NCBI GenBank assembly: GCA_002395225.1
Contig: DGWH01000100.1
Coordinates: 4,357 to 35,180 of the forward strand
Source: Christensenella sp. UBA4263
GTDB lineage: Bacteria; Bacillota; Clostridia; Christensenellales; Aristaeellaceae
Reading direction: 5' to 3'
DNA: 30,824 nucleotides
Shown here: positions 1 to 7,692 of the stretch, piece by piece
Layout of the letters: each line of letters opens with the position of its first letter
Numbering within the stretch: the stretch's first letter is position 1
Notes under the pieces: generated by a model
What the model was told of the DNA's origin: nothing
Database searches by the model: none
The model's input: the letters and a program-made list of their open reading frames with translations, nothing else
Program-made: the position numbers and the translations under genes

Positions 1-77
1 TGCGGCCAGCCCGCCTGGGACTGCGTCTGCTGAGAACGTCCCTGCTGCATCCGCCAGTAAAACGGGTTAAACATCAT
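1..77 (-). CDS. N-terminal fragment of an unknown gene, cut by the window edge
   Basis: The first 25 codons of a minus-strand gene are visible. They start with ATG-ATG at 77-72 and stay open to the edge. An AGAGAGGA Shine-Dalgarno lies about 8 nt upstream of the first ATG (around 86-93), which is why I accept this short piece. The visible residues begin MMFNPFYWRMQQ and then become Gln/Ser-rich (GRSQQTQSQAGWP). I recognise no family. It lies 117 nt downstream of the second NHLM-type ABC gene on the same strand with no convincing terminator between, so it may be the last visible gene of the export operon. Whether it is a cargo peptide, an accessory protein or unrelated cannot be told from 25 residues. 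Confidence 0.6.
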   Translation of the reverse strand, partial: MMFNPFYWRMQQGRSQQTQSQAGWP

Positions 78-194
78 GTTCGTTGTCCTCTCTTTTTCAA
101 TTGACTGTCCTCAACATAAAGCAAATCAACTCTCCATGTCGGCTTTCCGGGCAAATCCGGACAGGAGCACTATCTCTGACCAACAGGTTTCCGA

Positions 195-2354
195 TCATAC
201 CAGATTCCGTCTGGCCATCCTTGCGAACAGGCCGTCCATGGCCATCAGTTCCTGGAAATTTCCCTGCTCCACGATCTCTCCCTTATCCATTACAAGGATT
301 CGGTCACAGTCAATAATGGTTGACAGCCGGTGTGCCACCGCGATTCGGGTGATCCCCAGCTCATCCAGATTGTTTTTCACTTTTTTCTGCGAGATATTGT
401 CCATGGCTGAGGTGGCCTCATCCAAAAAGAGAATTTTCGGCCGGTTCATCAGCGCCCTTGCCAGTACGATCCGCTGTCTTTGTCCGCCGGAGATAAGCTC
501 CGCCTCACTGGAGAGCAGCGTTTCAAACTTCATCGGCATGGCTTCAATTTCATCATAGATAGCCGCGCTCCGGGCCGCCTCTTTTACCCTGTCCAGATCA
601 GCATCATCCGAAAGCCCGATATTCCTGCGGATGCTGCCTGAGATCACCGCCGCATCCTGCAGGACAACGCCAAACTGACGGCGAATGGCCCGCGGATTGT
701 ATTGATCAAATTCGATTCCGTCATAGCTGACACTGCCGCCCGTCGGTTTCAGAAAGCCCAGCATCAGACGCAGCAGTGTACTTTTTCCACATCCGGAGGT
801 CCCGACGATTCCAATGTATTCCCCCGGCTGCACTTTCAGACTGAGGTCACGAATGACCGGGTTGGCATCCTCGCTGTAAGCAAAGCTGACATTGTTCAGT
901 TCAATTGAGCCTGTCAGCTCCCGCTCGACGCCGCCTGCCTCCCGGGTTTCAACCGGTGTTTTCAGTATTCTGGTGGCAAAGTTCAGATGCGGGATGCTTC
1001 CGGCAATGTCCACGCAGGCCAGCAGCAGGCAGTTCATGTAACTCACCATCAGCGCGAAGGAGGAAACAACCGCTGACACATTTCCAAGATCCATCTTCCC
1101 TGCCGATGCGATCTGGGTATAGATCATCAGCACGCCAAATCCGCTCACCAGCGTGCCAATAATGGTCATCCACTGGTTGGTATTCTGGACTTTCAGCCGG
1201 ATCCTTGTCCGTTCATCATAGGCCAGGGCAAAACGATAGTAGATTTTCTCCTCCAGTGCCCCGCTTCGGATCGCCTCCATATTGTCCAGCATCTCACGCC
1301 GTGCGGCGGTCATCCGGCTTTCTGCTTCTCTGCCGCGCATGGTGTTTCTGAAAATCGCCCCCTGCATCATCACCGCAACGAGGATTTCAACTCCCACCAG
1401 CAAGTAAATTCTGAGGCTGTTGGCCGGATCGCAGATCCGGATAACATAGAGCACAATCAGACTCTGAACCAGAAAAACCGACACACCCAGACCGGAATTG
1501 ATCAGCGTTTCAATTGCCTGGACAAAAGGCAGAATCAGGCCCGTGATTCTGTCCGCCAGTTTTTTCTCATCACCGGACGCCATGCTCATAATCCGTCCGA
1601 ACACCGACGCCAGCACGTCGTAACTGATGCGGGTCTGCATGCGCACCTTGATCCGGTTGACCACGATGTTCACCAGCAAGCCAGCAACCACCCCAAGGAA
1701 AAGACTGATCACCATTACATTAATCGAGCCTATCTCGCTGTTGGGAATCGCGGTGTCGGTGATATAACGAATGCCCAGGGGAACCATCATGGAAATCAGA
1801 GAAGCCGCAATCAGCATCAGCATGAAAATCCAGATTTCCTTGTGCTGCCTGCGCATCGCAATCCGGACAAGTTCCCGCCCGTCCTTTGCTTCCTCAGCGG
1901 ACCGGGGCAAAATATAGATTGCCCGGTCATCCAGTTTTCCCGCCGAATTCTTGTCCACCTTCCAACGGGTATTGGTCTGCGGATCCCACATCTGATAGCC
2001 GCGGTTTCCGTTCAGAAGCAGAACCGGCTTCTTGTCATCTCCGTAAAAACCCAGAAAACTGCCGATATCATACTTCCACCAGCCGTATTCCAGTTCGAAA
2101 TAATTCGCGTGAACGTTTTCCGTCTGTCTCAGGTAATCCAGCGGGTCCTTGCAGTTCTTCAGGCGTGCCTCATCTACGGGAACGACCTTGCCGTTCACCC
2201 TTTCCGTCAGAAGCAGGAACGCGTAGGCAAAGTCATTTTCCTTATCATCCAGAAAATCCTCCTGCCGGCCCCTGAGTTCTCCGAAGAAGATTCTGTCAGC
2301 TCTGGCACGCAGGCTGACACGTCCCCTGATATCTCTGTCTGTTTCCTGTCTCAT
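195..2354 (-). CDS. NHLM/NHLP-type peptide export ABC transporter, second subunit (permease-ATPase without peptidase)
   Basis: This 719-residue membrane protein is predicted to work with the upstream C39-like ABC protein and the HlyD-like adaptor in peptide export. Residues 1 to about 165 form a soluble N-terminal region, including WWKYDIGSFLGFYG and a 'PVLLLNGNRGYQMWDP' stretch typical of the NHLM ABC2 type. A membrane domain follows at about 170-460. The ATPase domain has Walker A GTSGCGKST near 518, signature ISGGQRQR near 620, Walker B ILFLDEAT near 641 and H-loop AHR near 675. There is no C39 domain. The start ATG (2354-2352) overlaps the upstream stop by one base (TGATG), indicating translational coupling. 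The family call is from motifs and gene order; the transported molecule is unknown. Confidence 0.87.
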   Translation of the reverse strand: MRQETDRDIRGRVSLRARADRIFFGELRGRQEDFLDDKENDFAYAFLLLTERVNGKVVPVDEARLKNCKDPLDYLRQTENVHANYFELEYGWWKYDIGSFLGFYGDDKKPVLLLNGNRGYQMWDPQTNTRWKVDKNSAGKLDDRAIYILPRSAEEAKDGRELVRIAMRRQHKEIWIFMLMLIAASLISMMVPLGIRYITDTAIPNSEIGSINVMVISLFLGVVAGLLVNIVVNRIKVRMQTRISYDVLASVFGRIMSMASGDEKKLADRITGLILPFVQAIETLINSGLGVSVFLVQSLIVLYVIRICDPANSLRIYLLVGVEILVAVMMQGAIFRNTMRGREAESRMTAARREMLDNMEAIRSGALEEKIYYRFALAYDERTRIRLKVQNTNQWMTIIGTLVSGFGVLMIYTQIASAGKMDLGNVSAVVSSFALMVSYMNCLLLACVDIAGSIPHLNFATRILKTPVETREAGGVERELTGSIELNNVSFAYSEDANPVIRDLSLKVQPGEYIGIVGTSGCGKSTLLRLMLGFLKPTGGSVSYDGIEFDQYNPRAIRRQFGVVLQDAAVISGSIRRNIGLSDDADLDRVKEAARSAAIYDEIEAMPMKFETLLSSEAELISGGQRQRIVLARALMNRPKILFLDEATSAMDNISQKKVKNNLDELGITRIAVAHRLSTIIDCDRILVMDKGEIVEQGNFQELMAMDGLFARMARRNLV

Positions 2355-4543
2355 CAGTTGTCAGTCTCCCCTGAATTGATCAGTTCCCTGTAAACGCCGT
2401 CCGGAATTTCCATGAGCTGCTCATGTCTGCCGCGTTCAATGATGCTCCCTGACTTGAGAACAATGATCTCATCGCTGTCCCGGATGGTTGAGAGCCGGTG
2501 AGCAACGATCAGCGTAGTAATCCCTTTCGCCCGTATGTTCCTCATGATTTCCTCTTCCACAACCGTGTCAAGGGCACTGGTTGCCTCATCCATCAGAAGG
2601 ATGGACGGGTTGCGCACAAGGGCTCTGGCGATCATGATTCTCTGGATTTCGCCTCCGCTGAAGCTCGCCTCCACCGGGCTGATATTTGCATTAAAGCCGC
2701 CGGGATGTGCCTCAATCGCCTCGTATACACAGGCCTCCCGTGCCGCACGCTCCACCTCTTCCATGCTGATGCTCCGGTCAAACAGCGTGATATTGTCACG
2801 CACCGTTCCGGTAAACACAGAAGGGGTCTGACTGACCACCGCCAGCGATGCCGCAATCGTCTCACGGTCCAGGCTGTCACGCGGTTTGCCATCCAGGAGA
2901 ACCTGCCCGTTCTGTGGAACGTAGAGGCCCAGAAGAAGTTTCACCAGTGTACTTTTTCCGGAGCCGGATGCACCGACAAACGCCGCGCTGTGCCCCACCG
3001 GTATATGCACCGAGATATTCTCCACCACCGGCGGAAGCGATTCATCATAACTGAAACGGATGTCCCTCAGTTCCACCTCACCCCTGAGCAGTTCATTTTT
3101 TTTCTGCGCGTCTCCGGTTTCATTTTCCTGCAAGAGTGACAGTGTACCTTTCAGTCTCGGATCCGTTGTTTCACGCAGCAGGCTGTACAGGCCATATGCC
3201 GCTCCCTTTTGGAACTGCAGCATGGCAAACTCCTGGACAAACTGCATCAGCGGCGCAAAGATGGACATCGCCAGGCTCTGGCAGGCCAGAACACCGCCGA
3301 TTGTCATCCGGCTATTAATGACCTCCATGCCGCCCACACAGATGACGACTGTTTGAATCAGCAGCGGCAGTGCCAGAGGAACCGCCTGAACCACGGCAAT
3401 GAGACTGTTGGCGCTCTGCTTGTCCCCAAGCCAGGTGCTGAAGTTCGTCATCGTCTCCTCGAAACTGGTATCCTCCAGTGCAACAGACTTTATGGTATCA
3501 AACAGGCGCACGCTCTGTGTGACGGAGCCGTAAAACTTCGCCTGATCCTGCGCCGTCCGCGCGGCAGCCGCCTGGCTCAGCGCCACCAGCACCATCAGGA
3601 AAAACATCACAAGAAAGATGAGTCCGACCGTAAACGCCGCCAGTTTCAGGCTGAAATGAAAGAGCAGCCCGATATACACCAGCGAAAACACAAAGCCAAA
3701 GACTACCGGAATCAGTCGCGCTGAAACAAAGTCTGTCAGATTATCAATGGCGGACAGCTGCGAAACGATCGTCGCATGCGTGCGCGTCTGAAAGTAACTC
3801 ATCGGAAGCCGCAGCAGCTTTCGGACGATTTTGCCGGTCATATCGGCCGACTGAACCCGCTGGAACTTCAGCTCAATTTTCTTTTTCAGAACCAGCAGGA
3901 ACAGCTGGACCGCCAGCAGCATCGCAAAAATCAGAAAATACGTAGAGGTATCTACCATTCCCAGTGACGGGAGATAGTAGTCGACAAACAGTCTCGTCAT
4001 TCCGGGAATCAGCAGTCCAACCAGATTCAGCATCAGGCAAAGAAAGCAGATCGTCCGAAAGACGCTCTTCCGTCCGCGCATCAGCCCCCGAATCGTATCA
4101 TTCATTGAGAAGGGCTTCCCGCCGGGCTGGAACTGCGCCGTCGGCTCAAAGGTCATGAACATCCCGGAATACGCTCTTTTGAACTCTTCCTCATGAACGT
4201 GATGCCCGCCGTAAGCCGGATCTACTACCCTGATTCCCTTTTCATCCACCTTGTCCAGTACCAGCCAGTGATCCTGTTTCCATTGCAGGATGGCCGGCAG
4301 CGGACCCTTTTCCGCAAATGGATCGCCATGGTGAATGTCCGCTTTCATCCCATACCGTCCGGCCGCTTCCACAATATTCTCCGCACTGCATCCATCTCTG
4401 GTCACGCTGCATGCTTTTCGCATCTCGCCCAGATCCACAAATTTCCCGTACGTGCCAAGAATCATGCAAAGCGATGCCGCACCACTCTCCGTCTCGTCAA
4501 TCTGAGAAATGACCGGGACGGTTCGCATATCTTTTTTCTTCAT
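2354..4543 (-). CDS. NHLP-type export ABC transporter with C39-like peptidase domain lacking the catalytic Cys
   Basis: This 729-residue protein has the order expected of a bacteriocin-type peptidase/permease/ATPase: C39-like domain (about 1-135), membrane domain with about six segments (about 165-450), and ABC domain (Walker A GASGSGKST near 528, signature FSGGEIQR near 628, Walker B ILLMDEATS near 648, VAHRLS near 681). In active C39 proteases the N-terminal motif reads ECGAA with a nucleophilic Cys. Here it reads TESGAAS, with Ser20 encoded by AGT (4486-4484). The oxyanion Gln14, His92 (QDHWLVL) and Asp108 (VVDPA) are kept. The domain is therefore probably a binding rather than a cleaving module, as in HlyB-type exporters. 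Its ATG overlaps the adaptor stop by four bases (ATGA). Confidence 0.88.
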   Translation of the reverse strand: MKKKDMRTVPVISQIDETESGAASLCMILGTYGKFVDLGEMRKACSVTRDGCSAENIVEAAGRYGMKADIHHGDPFAEKGPLPAILQWKQDHWLVLDKVDEKGIRVVDPAYGGHHVHEEEFKRAYSGMFMTFEPTAQFQPGGKPFSMNDTIRGLMRGRKSVFRTICFLCLMLNLVGLLIPGMTRLFVDYYLPSLGMVDTSTYFLIFAMLLAVQLFLLVLKKKIELKFQRVQSADMTGKIVRKLLRLPMSYFQTRTHATIVSQLSAIDNLTDFVSARLIPVVFGFVFSLVYIGLLFHFSLKLAAFTVGLIFLVMFFLMVLVALSQAAAARTAQDQAKFYGSVTQSVRLFDTIKSVALEDTSFEETMTNFSTWLGDKQSANSLIAVVQAVPLALPLLIQTVVICVGGMEVINSRMTIGGVLACQSLAMSIFAPLMQFVQEFAMLQFQKGAAYGLYSLLRETTDPRLKGTLSLLQENETGDAQKKNELLRGEVELRDIRFSYDESLPPVVENISVHIPVGHSAAFVGASGSGKSTLVKLLLGLYVPQNGQVLLDGKPRDSLDRETIAASLAVVSQTPSVFTGTVRDNITLFDRSISMEEVERAAREACVYEAIEAHPGGFNANISPVEASFSGGEIQRIMIARALVRNPSILLMDEATSALDTVVEEEIMRNIRAKGITTLIVAHRLSTIRDSDEIIVLKSGSIIERGRHEQLMEIPDGVYRELINSGETDN

Positions 4544-5373
4544 TTCCGTCCCTCACTGTAAAACAGAAGCTGGTACGGGTGACGTTCTTCTGAATAGAAA
4601 GTGAGTGAACAGATCTTGTTGATTCCCAGAACCGAGGCAGGAACCGTGCCGCCCTTACTCAGCGGATTTCCATTCTCATCCATTTCGATTTCAATGGTCA
4701 CCCGGTATTGCTCCACACCCTCTTTGTACAGATATTTCACCATCTTCGAGGAACCGATTCGCTCCTGCATATCATATTCGGATTTGGGGAGCTCGGAAAT
4801 CTCAGTGACACGTCCCTTCAGTGTGCCGTACTGCTCACTGAGCCCTTCGATCTTGATGGCAACCTCTGCACCCACGCTGATATGCTCAACATTGTTCAGC
4901 GTAACATAAGCCAGTGCACAGTTAATTCCTTTTCTTTCTCCCTCCGCTACCGTCAGGAGTTCCTTGGAGAGATCCACCCTGTCCCAGGGCGTAACAAGGA
5001 TCTGCGACACATAGCCGGAAACAGGCGACAGGATGCTTTCCGAATTCTCCAGTATCTCCTCCAGCGGAGGAACTACTTCCCCTTCCTTGCAGGGATACAC
5101 ACGGACAAGGACATCATTTTCCTGAACGTACTCTCCTTCGTCCACGAGAACATCTGTCACGTATCCGGAACTCAGTTCATGAATTCCCACAGCCGCGGAA
5201 TCCGTCGTCAGAATCCCGACTTCCGTGACAGAGTGACGGATTGTTCCGAAAAAAATCCAGATCAGCAGTGCAATCAGAACCGTAGCGGCGGCATAGATCA
5301 GGAGGTTATCCCCCCGACTGATTACCCTGGGTACCGGGTCTGTCTGTTTTCTGTTTCTTTTATTATTCCGCAT
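4540..5373 (-). CDS. HlyD-family membrane fusion/adaptor protein of the NHLM export system
   Basis: This 277-residue protein has a short basic cytoplasmic tail, one membrane segment (about 24-43, LLIYAAATVLIALLIWIFFG) and an extracytoplasmic biotinyl-lipoyl-like/beta-barrel region. It contains the paired half-motifs seen in adaptors: LSSGYVTDVLVDEGEYVQENDVL near 68-90 and LSPVSGYVSQILVTPWDRV near 115-135. It is shorter than usual HlyD proteins because no long coiled coil is seen between the half-motifs, as expected in a Gram-positive without an outer membrane. A GGAGG Shine-Dalgarno sits 6 nt before ATG 5373. It is the second gene of the operon and overlaps the exporter by 4 nt, so it probably links the exporter to the extracellular side. 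Confidence 0.85.
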   Translation of the reverse strand: MRNNKRNRKQTDPVPRVISRGDNLLIYAAATVLIALLIWIFFGTIRHSVTEVGILTTDSAAVGIHELSSGYVTDVLVDEGEYVQENDVLVRVYPCKEGEVVPPLEEILENSESILSPVSGYVSQILVTPWDRVDLSKELLTVAEGERKGINCALAYVTLNNVEHISVGAEVAIKIEGLSEQYGTLKGRVTEISELPKSEYDMQERIGSSKMVKYLYKEGVEQYRVTIEIEMDENGNPLSKGGTVPASVLGINKICSLTFYSEERHPYQLLFYSEGRK

Positions 5374-5400
5374 CTTTTCCTCCGGTCAAATATCTGTTCA

Positions 5401-5424
5401 TCCGGCAGGGGCTTCCTGCCCGGA
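5401..5424 (-). other. Intercistronic hairpin
   Basis: In the 62-nt gap between the STAS-kinase gene and the adaptor gene, TCCGGCAGG (5401-5409) pairs with CCTGCCCGGA (5415-5424) through nine base pairs with one bulged C and a 5-nt loop. No T-run follows, so it is not a terminator. It could stabilise mRNA or mark a processing site; this is inference. Confidence 0.4.
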
Positions 5425-5435
5425 CACGTTTTGAG

Positions 5436-6632
5436 TTATGAAAACATCTTCAGTGCCTGCCGGATCAGTTCTTCATTCGGAACAATGGCCTGTTTCATCA
5501 TCATTTTTACCTGATCATCCGGCACATACTGAGACGGGTCCGAGGGCGCACCGGCAAACAGCACCGTGTTCAGCGCAAAAAGCGGCATAAGCAGTCCAAA
5601 GTAGCGCTGCAGCACTGCATCGTTTCTGGCGCCAAGATAGCGTGTAAAAAACGCGCGTCCGATACCGGGAATCTGGTCGATGGGAATTCCCGTGCTCTTC
5701 TCGATCGCCTCCGGAATGTTGCGCGGACCCACAATGAGGTCACGGAACAGCGAAATCACATCCCATACTTTGGAACCAACAGAGGAGTCCGGCAGATCAA
5801 TCAGGATGAAATCCTTGCCCCGCAGCATGATGTTCCCCGGATGCAGGTCTCCATGTACAAGAGTATTGCTGTCCGGGATACTGTCAATCAGGCTGTGAAG
5901 AAGCGTCAGTTCCTCCTCGGAGCAAATTGAGGCCAGTGAGGGCACCCGGTTATGGAGAGTTGTTTTTAGCTGCGGAAATGCCCTGGAGTTGATGGGAATC
6001 TCATGCAGTCTCTTCACGAAATCCACATAACGTTCAACATATTCCTCTGTTTTATCCGGAGAACTTGCAAAGGCATGTCCCAGTGTGTCCGCCCTCAGCA
6101 TTTCAAATACAATTCCAAAGCTGTCCCCGCACCGCACCGTGTCATACGTAATGACCGATGGAATACCGCTGACAAACGCTTCCCTGGCAAGAATGCGTTC
6201 CCGCTCAATTTCCCCAAACGTATGGGAAGAATTGTAGAGTTTCAGGATCTTGTCATTTCCCAGTCGGTATACGGTGCCGAAACCGCCTTTTCCAATGACC
6301 TGACATCCCTCAACTGAAACCTCCCGCGGCGTCCGGCTGATATCGAAAAGTTCAGTAAAACCGGTCATGTCAAAGATGTAATAGACCTCATGGCAAACAT
6401 TCAGAATGCGAATCCTGTTTTTCGTTGCTTCTGAGAGAGCAAGCAGTGCACGAAGTCCCGCACTGGAAATGTAAGTCAGATTCACCGCATCAAGGATCAG
6501 CTCTGATTTTTCCTTTTGCTCTGCTGCCTTCAGTGCCTCCAGCAATTCCACTTCCACCTGCGGTGCATTTACCGCATCAATGCGATTGCAGAGAAAAACC
6601 GTATATATGCCGTTTTCCCATCTTGTATCCAT
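5436..6632 (-). CDS. STAS domain fused to an APH/protein-kinase-like phosphotransferase
   Basis: This 398-residue protein has two parts. Residues 1 to about 100 match a STAS (anti-sigma-factor antagonist) domain, with the phosphoacceptor-type motif LTYISSAGLRALL (Ser56/Ser57). Residues about 108-398 form a kinase-like fold: glycine loop GKGGFGTVYRL (114-124), a candidate ATP-contacting Lys131 in ILKLYN, catalytic loop HGDLHPGNIML (260-270) and metal-binding IDLPD (278-282). The loop style is that of aminoglycoside/choline phosphotransferases, but the glycine loop is like a Ser/Thr kinase. It is the first gene of the export operon, so a regulatory partner-switching or phosphorylation role is more likely than drug resistance. 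An AGGA Shine-Dalgarno precedes ATG 6632. The substrate is unknown. Confidence 0.8.
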   Translation of the reverse strand: MDTRWENGIYTVFLCNRIDAVNAPQVEVELLEALKAAEQKEKSELILDAVNLTYISSAGLRALLALSEATKNRIRILNVCHEVYYIFDMTGFTELFDISRTPREVSVEGCQVIGKGGFGTVYRLGNDKILKLYNSSHTFGEIERERILAREAFVSGIPSVITYDTVRCGDSFGIVFEMLRADTLGHAFASSPDKTEEYVERYVDFVKRLHEIPINSRAFPQLKTTLHNRVPSLASICSEEELTLLHSLIDSIPDSNTLVHGDLHPGNIMLRGKDFILIDLPDSSVGSKVWDVISLFRDLIVGPRNIPEAIEKSTGIPIDQIPGIGRAFFTRYLGARNDAVLQRYFGLLMPLFALNTVLFAGAPSDPSQYVPDDQVKMMMKQAIVPNEELIRQALKMFS

Positions 6633-6745
6633 CGTCCTGTCCCCGCTTTCCCTTTTTCATTATTTTGCTGAATTATCCATGTTAACCCTTCGTTCCAATA
6701 TGGAAACCGTTTCTGCAAATTGAAGTGTCCTGCATTCCGGGTCAT

Positions 6746-6897
6746 CCCCAGGCTGCTCAGACAAAAGCAGCCCTGGCAAACGACCATAGTTGAGGCCTGC
6801 AAAGGAGATGCCCTGTCGCACAGCGACAGTTAAGTCAAATCCAGGCCTCAGACAAAGGAGCTCCGGCAAATGGCCAAAGCTGAGGCCTATAAAGGAG
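6746..6897. repeat. Tandem 90-bp intergenic repeat, about 1.7 units, inside the export-operon leader
   Basis: One full unit (6804-6893) is preceded by a diverged partial unit (about 6746-6803), and a third begins at 6894 but decays within a few bases. Each full unit holds a 7-bp hairpin (CTGTCGC-ACA-GCGACAG, 6813-6829) and a longer dyad, AGGCCTCAG (6843-6851) with CTGAGGCCT (6880-6888), plus the palindrome GGAGCTCC between them. The same unit, in the same orientation, occurs in tandem at 30660-30824. The repeats lie between promoter 6955-6983 and the STAS-kinase start, so they should be transcribed as part of the leader. Confidence 0.85.
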
Positions 6898-6954
6898 TGT
6901 TTCTCGATAAAAAACCTCTGTCGCTTTTATTCAAGTTCTCTTTTTCATTATGGA

Positions 6955-6983
6955 ATTATAGACGAATAATACGCTTCCGTCAA
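6955..6983 (-). promoter_or_regulatory. Sigma-A promoter for the export operon
   Basis: On the minus strand TTGACG (6983-6978) and TATAAT (6960-6955) are separated by exactly 17 bp. Transcription would start near 6948 and run through the 90-bp repeats to the STAS-kinase ATG at 6632, giving a leader of about 315 nt. No gene lies between. Confidence 0.75.
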
Positions 6984-7053
6984 TTCCGAATCATAAAGTT
7001 ACCATTCACCAACAATACACCGAATCAAAGGAAAAAGGCATTTCACCTCAATT

Positions 7054-7082
7054 AAAAAGGCCGATCCAAAACCGGATCAGCC
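7054..7082 (-). terminator. Rho-independent terminator, minus strand
   Basis: Read on the minus strand, GGCTGATCC (7082-7074) pairs with GGATCGGCC (7067-7059) through nine pairs including one G-T wobble, with loop GGTTTT, followed by TTTTT (7058-7054). On the plus strand the wobble becomes a C-A mismatch and there is no T-run, so the minus strand is the active direction. It insulates the export-operon promoter from transcription coming from the tRNA side. Confidence 0.75.
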
Positions 7083-7210
7083 CTTAATCAGCCATGTTCA
7101 AATGTGATACACATTTCATGATATGGTGAACGCACCGTCTCTGCCGATGATCATCCCCTGATCATCAGATTCGTGTGCAGATGTCTTGAACATTTTCCGC
7201 ATAAGCGGAT
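7083..7210 (-). other. Unassigned structured stretch between two minus-strand terminators
   Basis: These 128 bp lie between the tRNA terminator and the terminator at 7054-7082. They contain dyads GATGATCA/TGATCATC (near 7147-7167) and AAATGTG-ATA-CACATTT (7100-7116, flanked by GTTCA/TGAAC). A 25-codon minus-strand ORF (MFKTSAHESDDQGM... ending in TISstop) starts near 7196 but has no Shine-Dalgarno. A small RNA ending at the second terminator is possible. I see no promoter directly before it, so it may only be read-through from the tRNA. Confidence 0.35.
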
Positions 7211-7245
7211 AAAAAAATGCAGACTAACCTTTCGGTTAATCTGCA
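7211..7245 (-). terminator. Rho-independent terminator of tRNA-Leu
   Basis: On the minus strand TGCAGATTAACC pairs with GGTTAGTCTGCA (12 bp, one G-T wobble) around a GAAA tetraloop and is followed by seven T residues (7217-7211). It begins 13 nt after the tRNA 3' end. Confidence 0.9.
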
Positions 7246-7257
7246 GCCTATCCGCAG

Positions 7258-7340
7258 TGCCGGTGGTGGGACTCGAACCCACACGGGTTTTACCCCAACG
7301 GATTTTGAGTCCGTCACGTCTGCCATTCCATCACACCGGC
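7258..7340 (-). tRNA. tRNA-Leu (anticodon CAA)
   Basis: The minus strand folds as a class II tRNA: acceptor GCCGGTG (7340-7334) with CACCGGC (7265-7259), anticodon stem ACGGA/TCCGT around loop CTCAAAA giving anticodon CAA, long variable arm with GGG/CCC, and T arm GTGGG-TTCGAGT-CCCAC. The discriminator is A (7258). CCA is not encoded, so the 3' end must be added enzymatically. It decodes UUG. Confidence 0.95.
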
Positions 7341-7350
7341 ATGTGGCGTT

Positions 7351-7380
7351 ATTATAACGGATTAGCCGGAATTCCGTCAA
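7351..7380 (-). promoter_or_regulatory. Promoter of tRNA-Leu
   Basis: TTGACG (7380-7375) and TATAAT (7356-7351) are 18 bp apart on the minus strand, with 10 bp between the -10 box and the first tRNA base. Confidence 0.88.
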
Positions 7381-7462
7381 TATATTTTTTCTTTGGGGCC
7401 TATAGCTGCAGTCAGGCAGTTCACGGCATCTACGGATCAAGAGTCCGTCTGAGAGACCAGAG

Positions 7463-7508
7463 CGGAAGGAGCAGGAGCCTTGGCATCAGTCAGCTTTTGC
7501 TCCTTCCG
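7463..7508. repeat. 11-bp perfect inverted repeat between tRNA-Leu and the MATE gene
   Basis: CGGAAGGAGCA (7463-7473) and TGCTCCTTCCG (7498-7508) form perfect 11-bp arms around a 24-nt loop. There is no T-run on either side. It lies 185 nt past the MATE stop, so it may be a weak 3' structure or a protein-binding dyad. I see no gene in the rest of 7381-7692. Confidence 0.5.
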
Positions 7509-7692
7509 TGCCTATCAACAGCGGCAAAATCGAATAAACGCCCTTGACAGTTCATTCCAGTCGCTGAGCCATACACGTTTAATTGCAGAAGCACATCCCA
7601 TACGCTTTTACATTTGGGTATCCGTCTTCCAATATTCCCTTTTTCATTCCATCCTTCATTCCCAGATCCACTCAGAACAGATGAATCGTTTC

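Noticed and set aside
5436..6632. Aminoglycoside resistance phosphotransferase
   Set aside because: The HGDLHPGN motif fits the fold, but the fused STAS domain, kinase-like glycine loop and operon position with peptide exporters argue for a regulatory role.
6660..6869. 69-codon minus-strand frame in the export-operon leader, with a similar frame at 30465-30725
   Set aside because: Its similarity to the other frame comes only from the shared 90-bp repeat. It starts with TTG without a ribosome site, and the frame is not maintained from unit to unit.
7165..7440. 91-codon minus-strand frame running through tRNA-Leu
   Set aside because: It is only the translation of the tRNA gene and its flanks.
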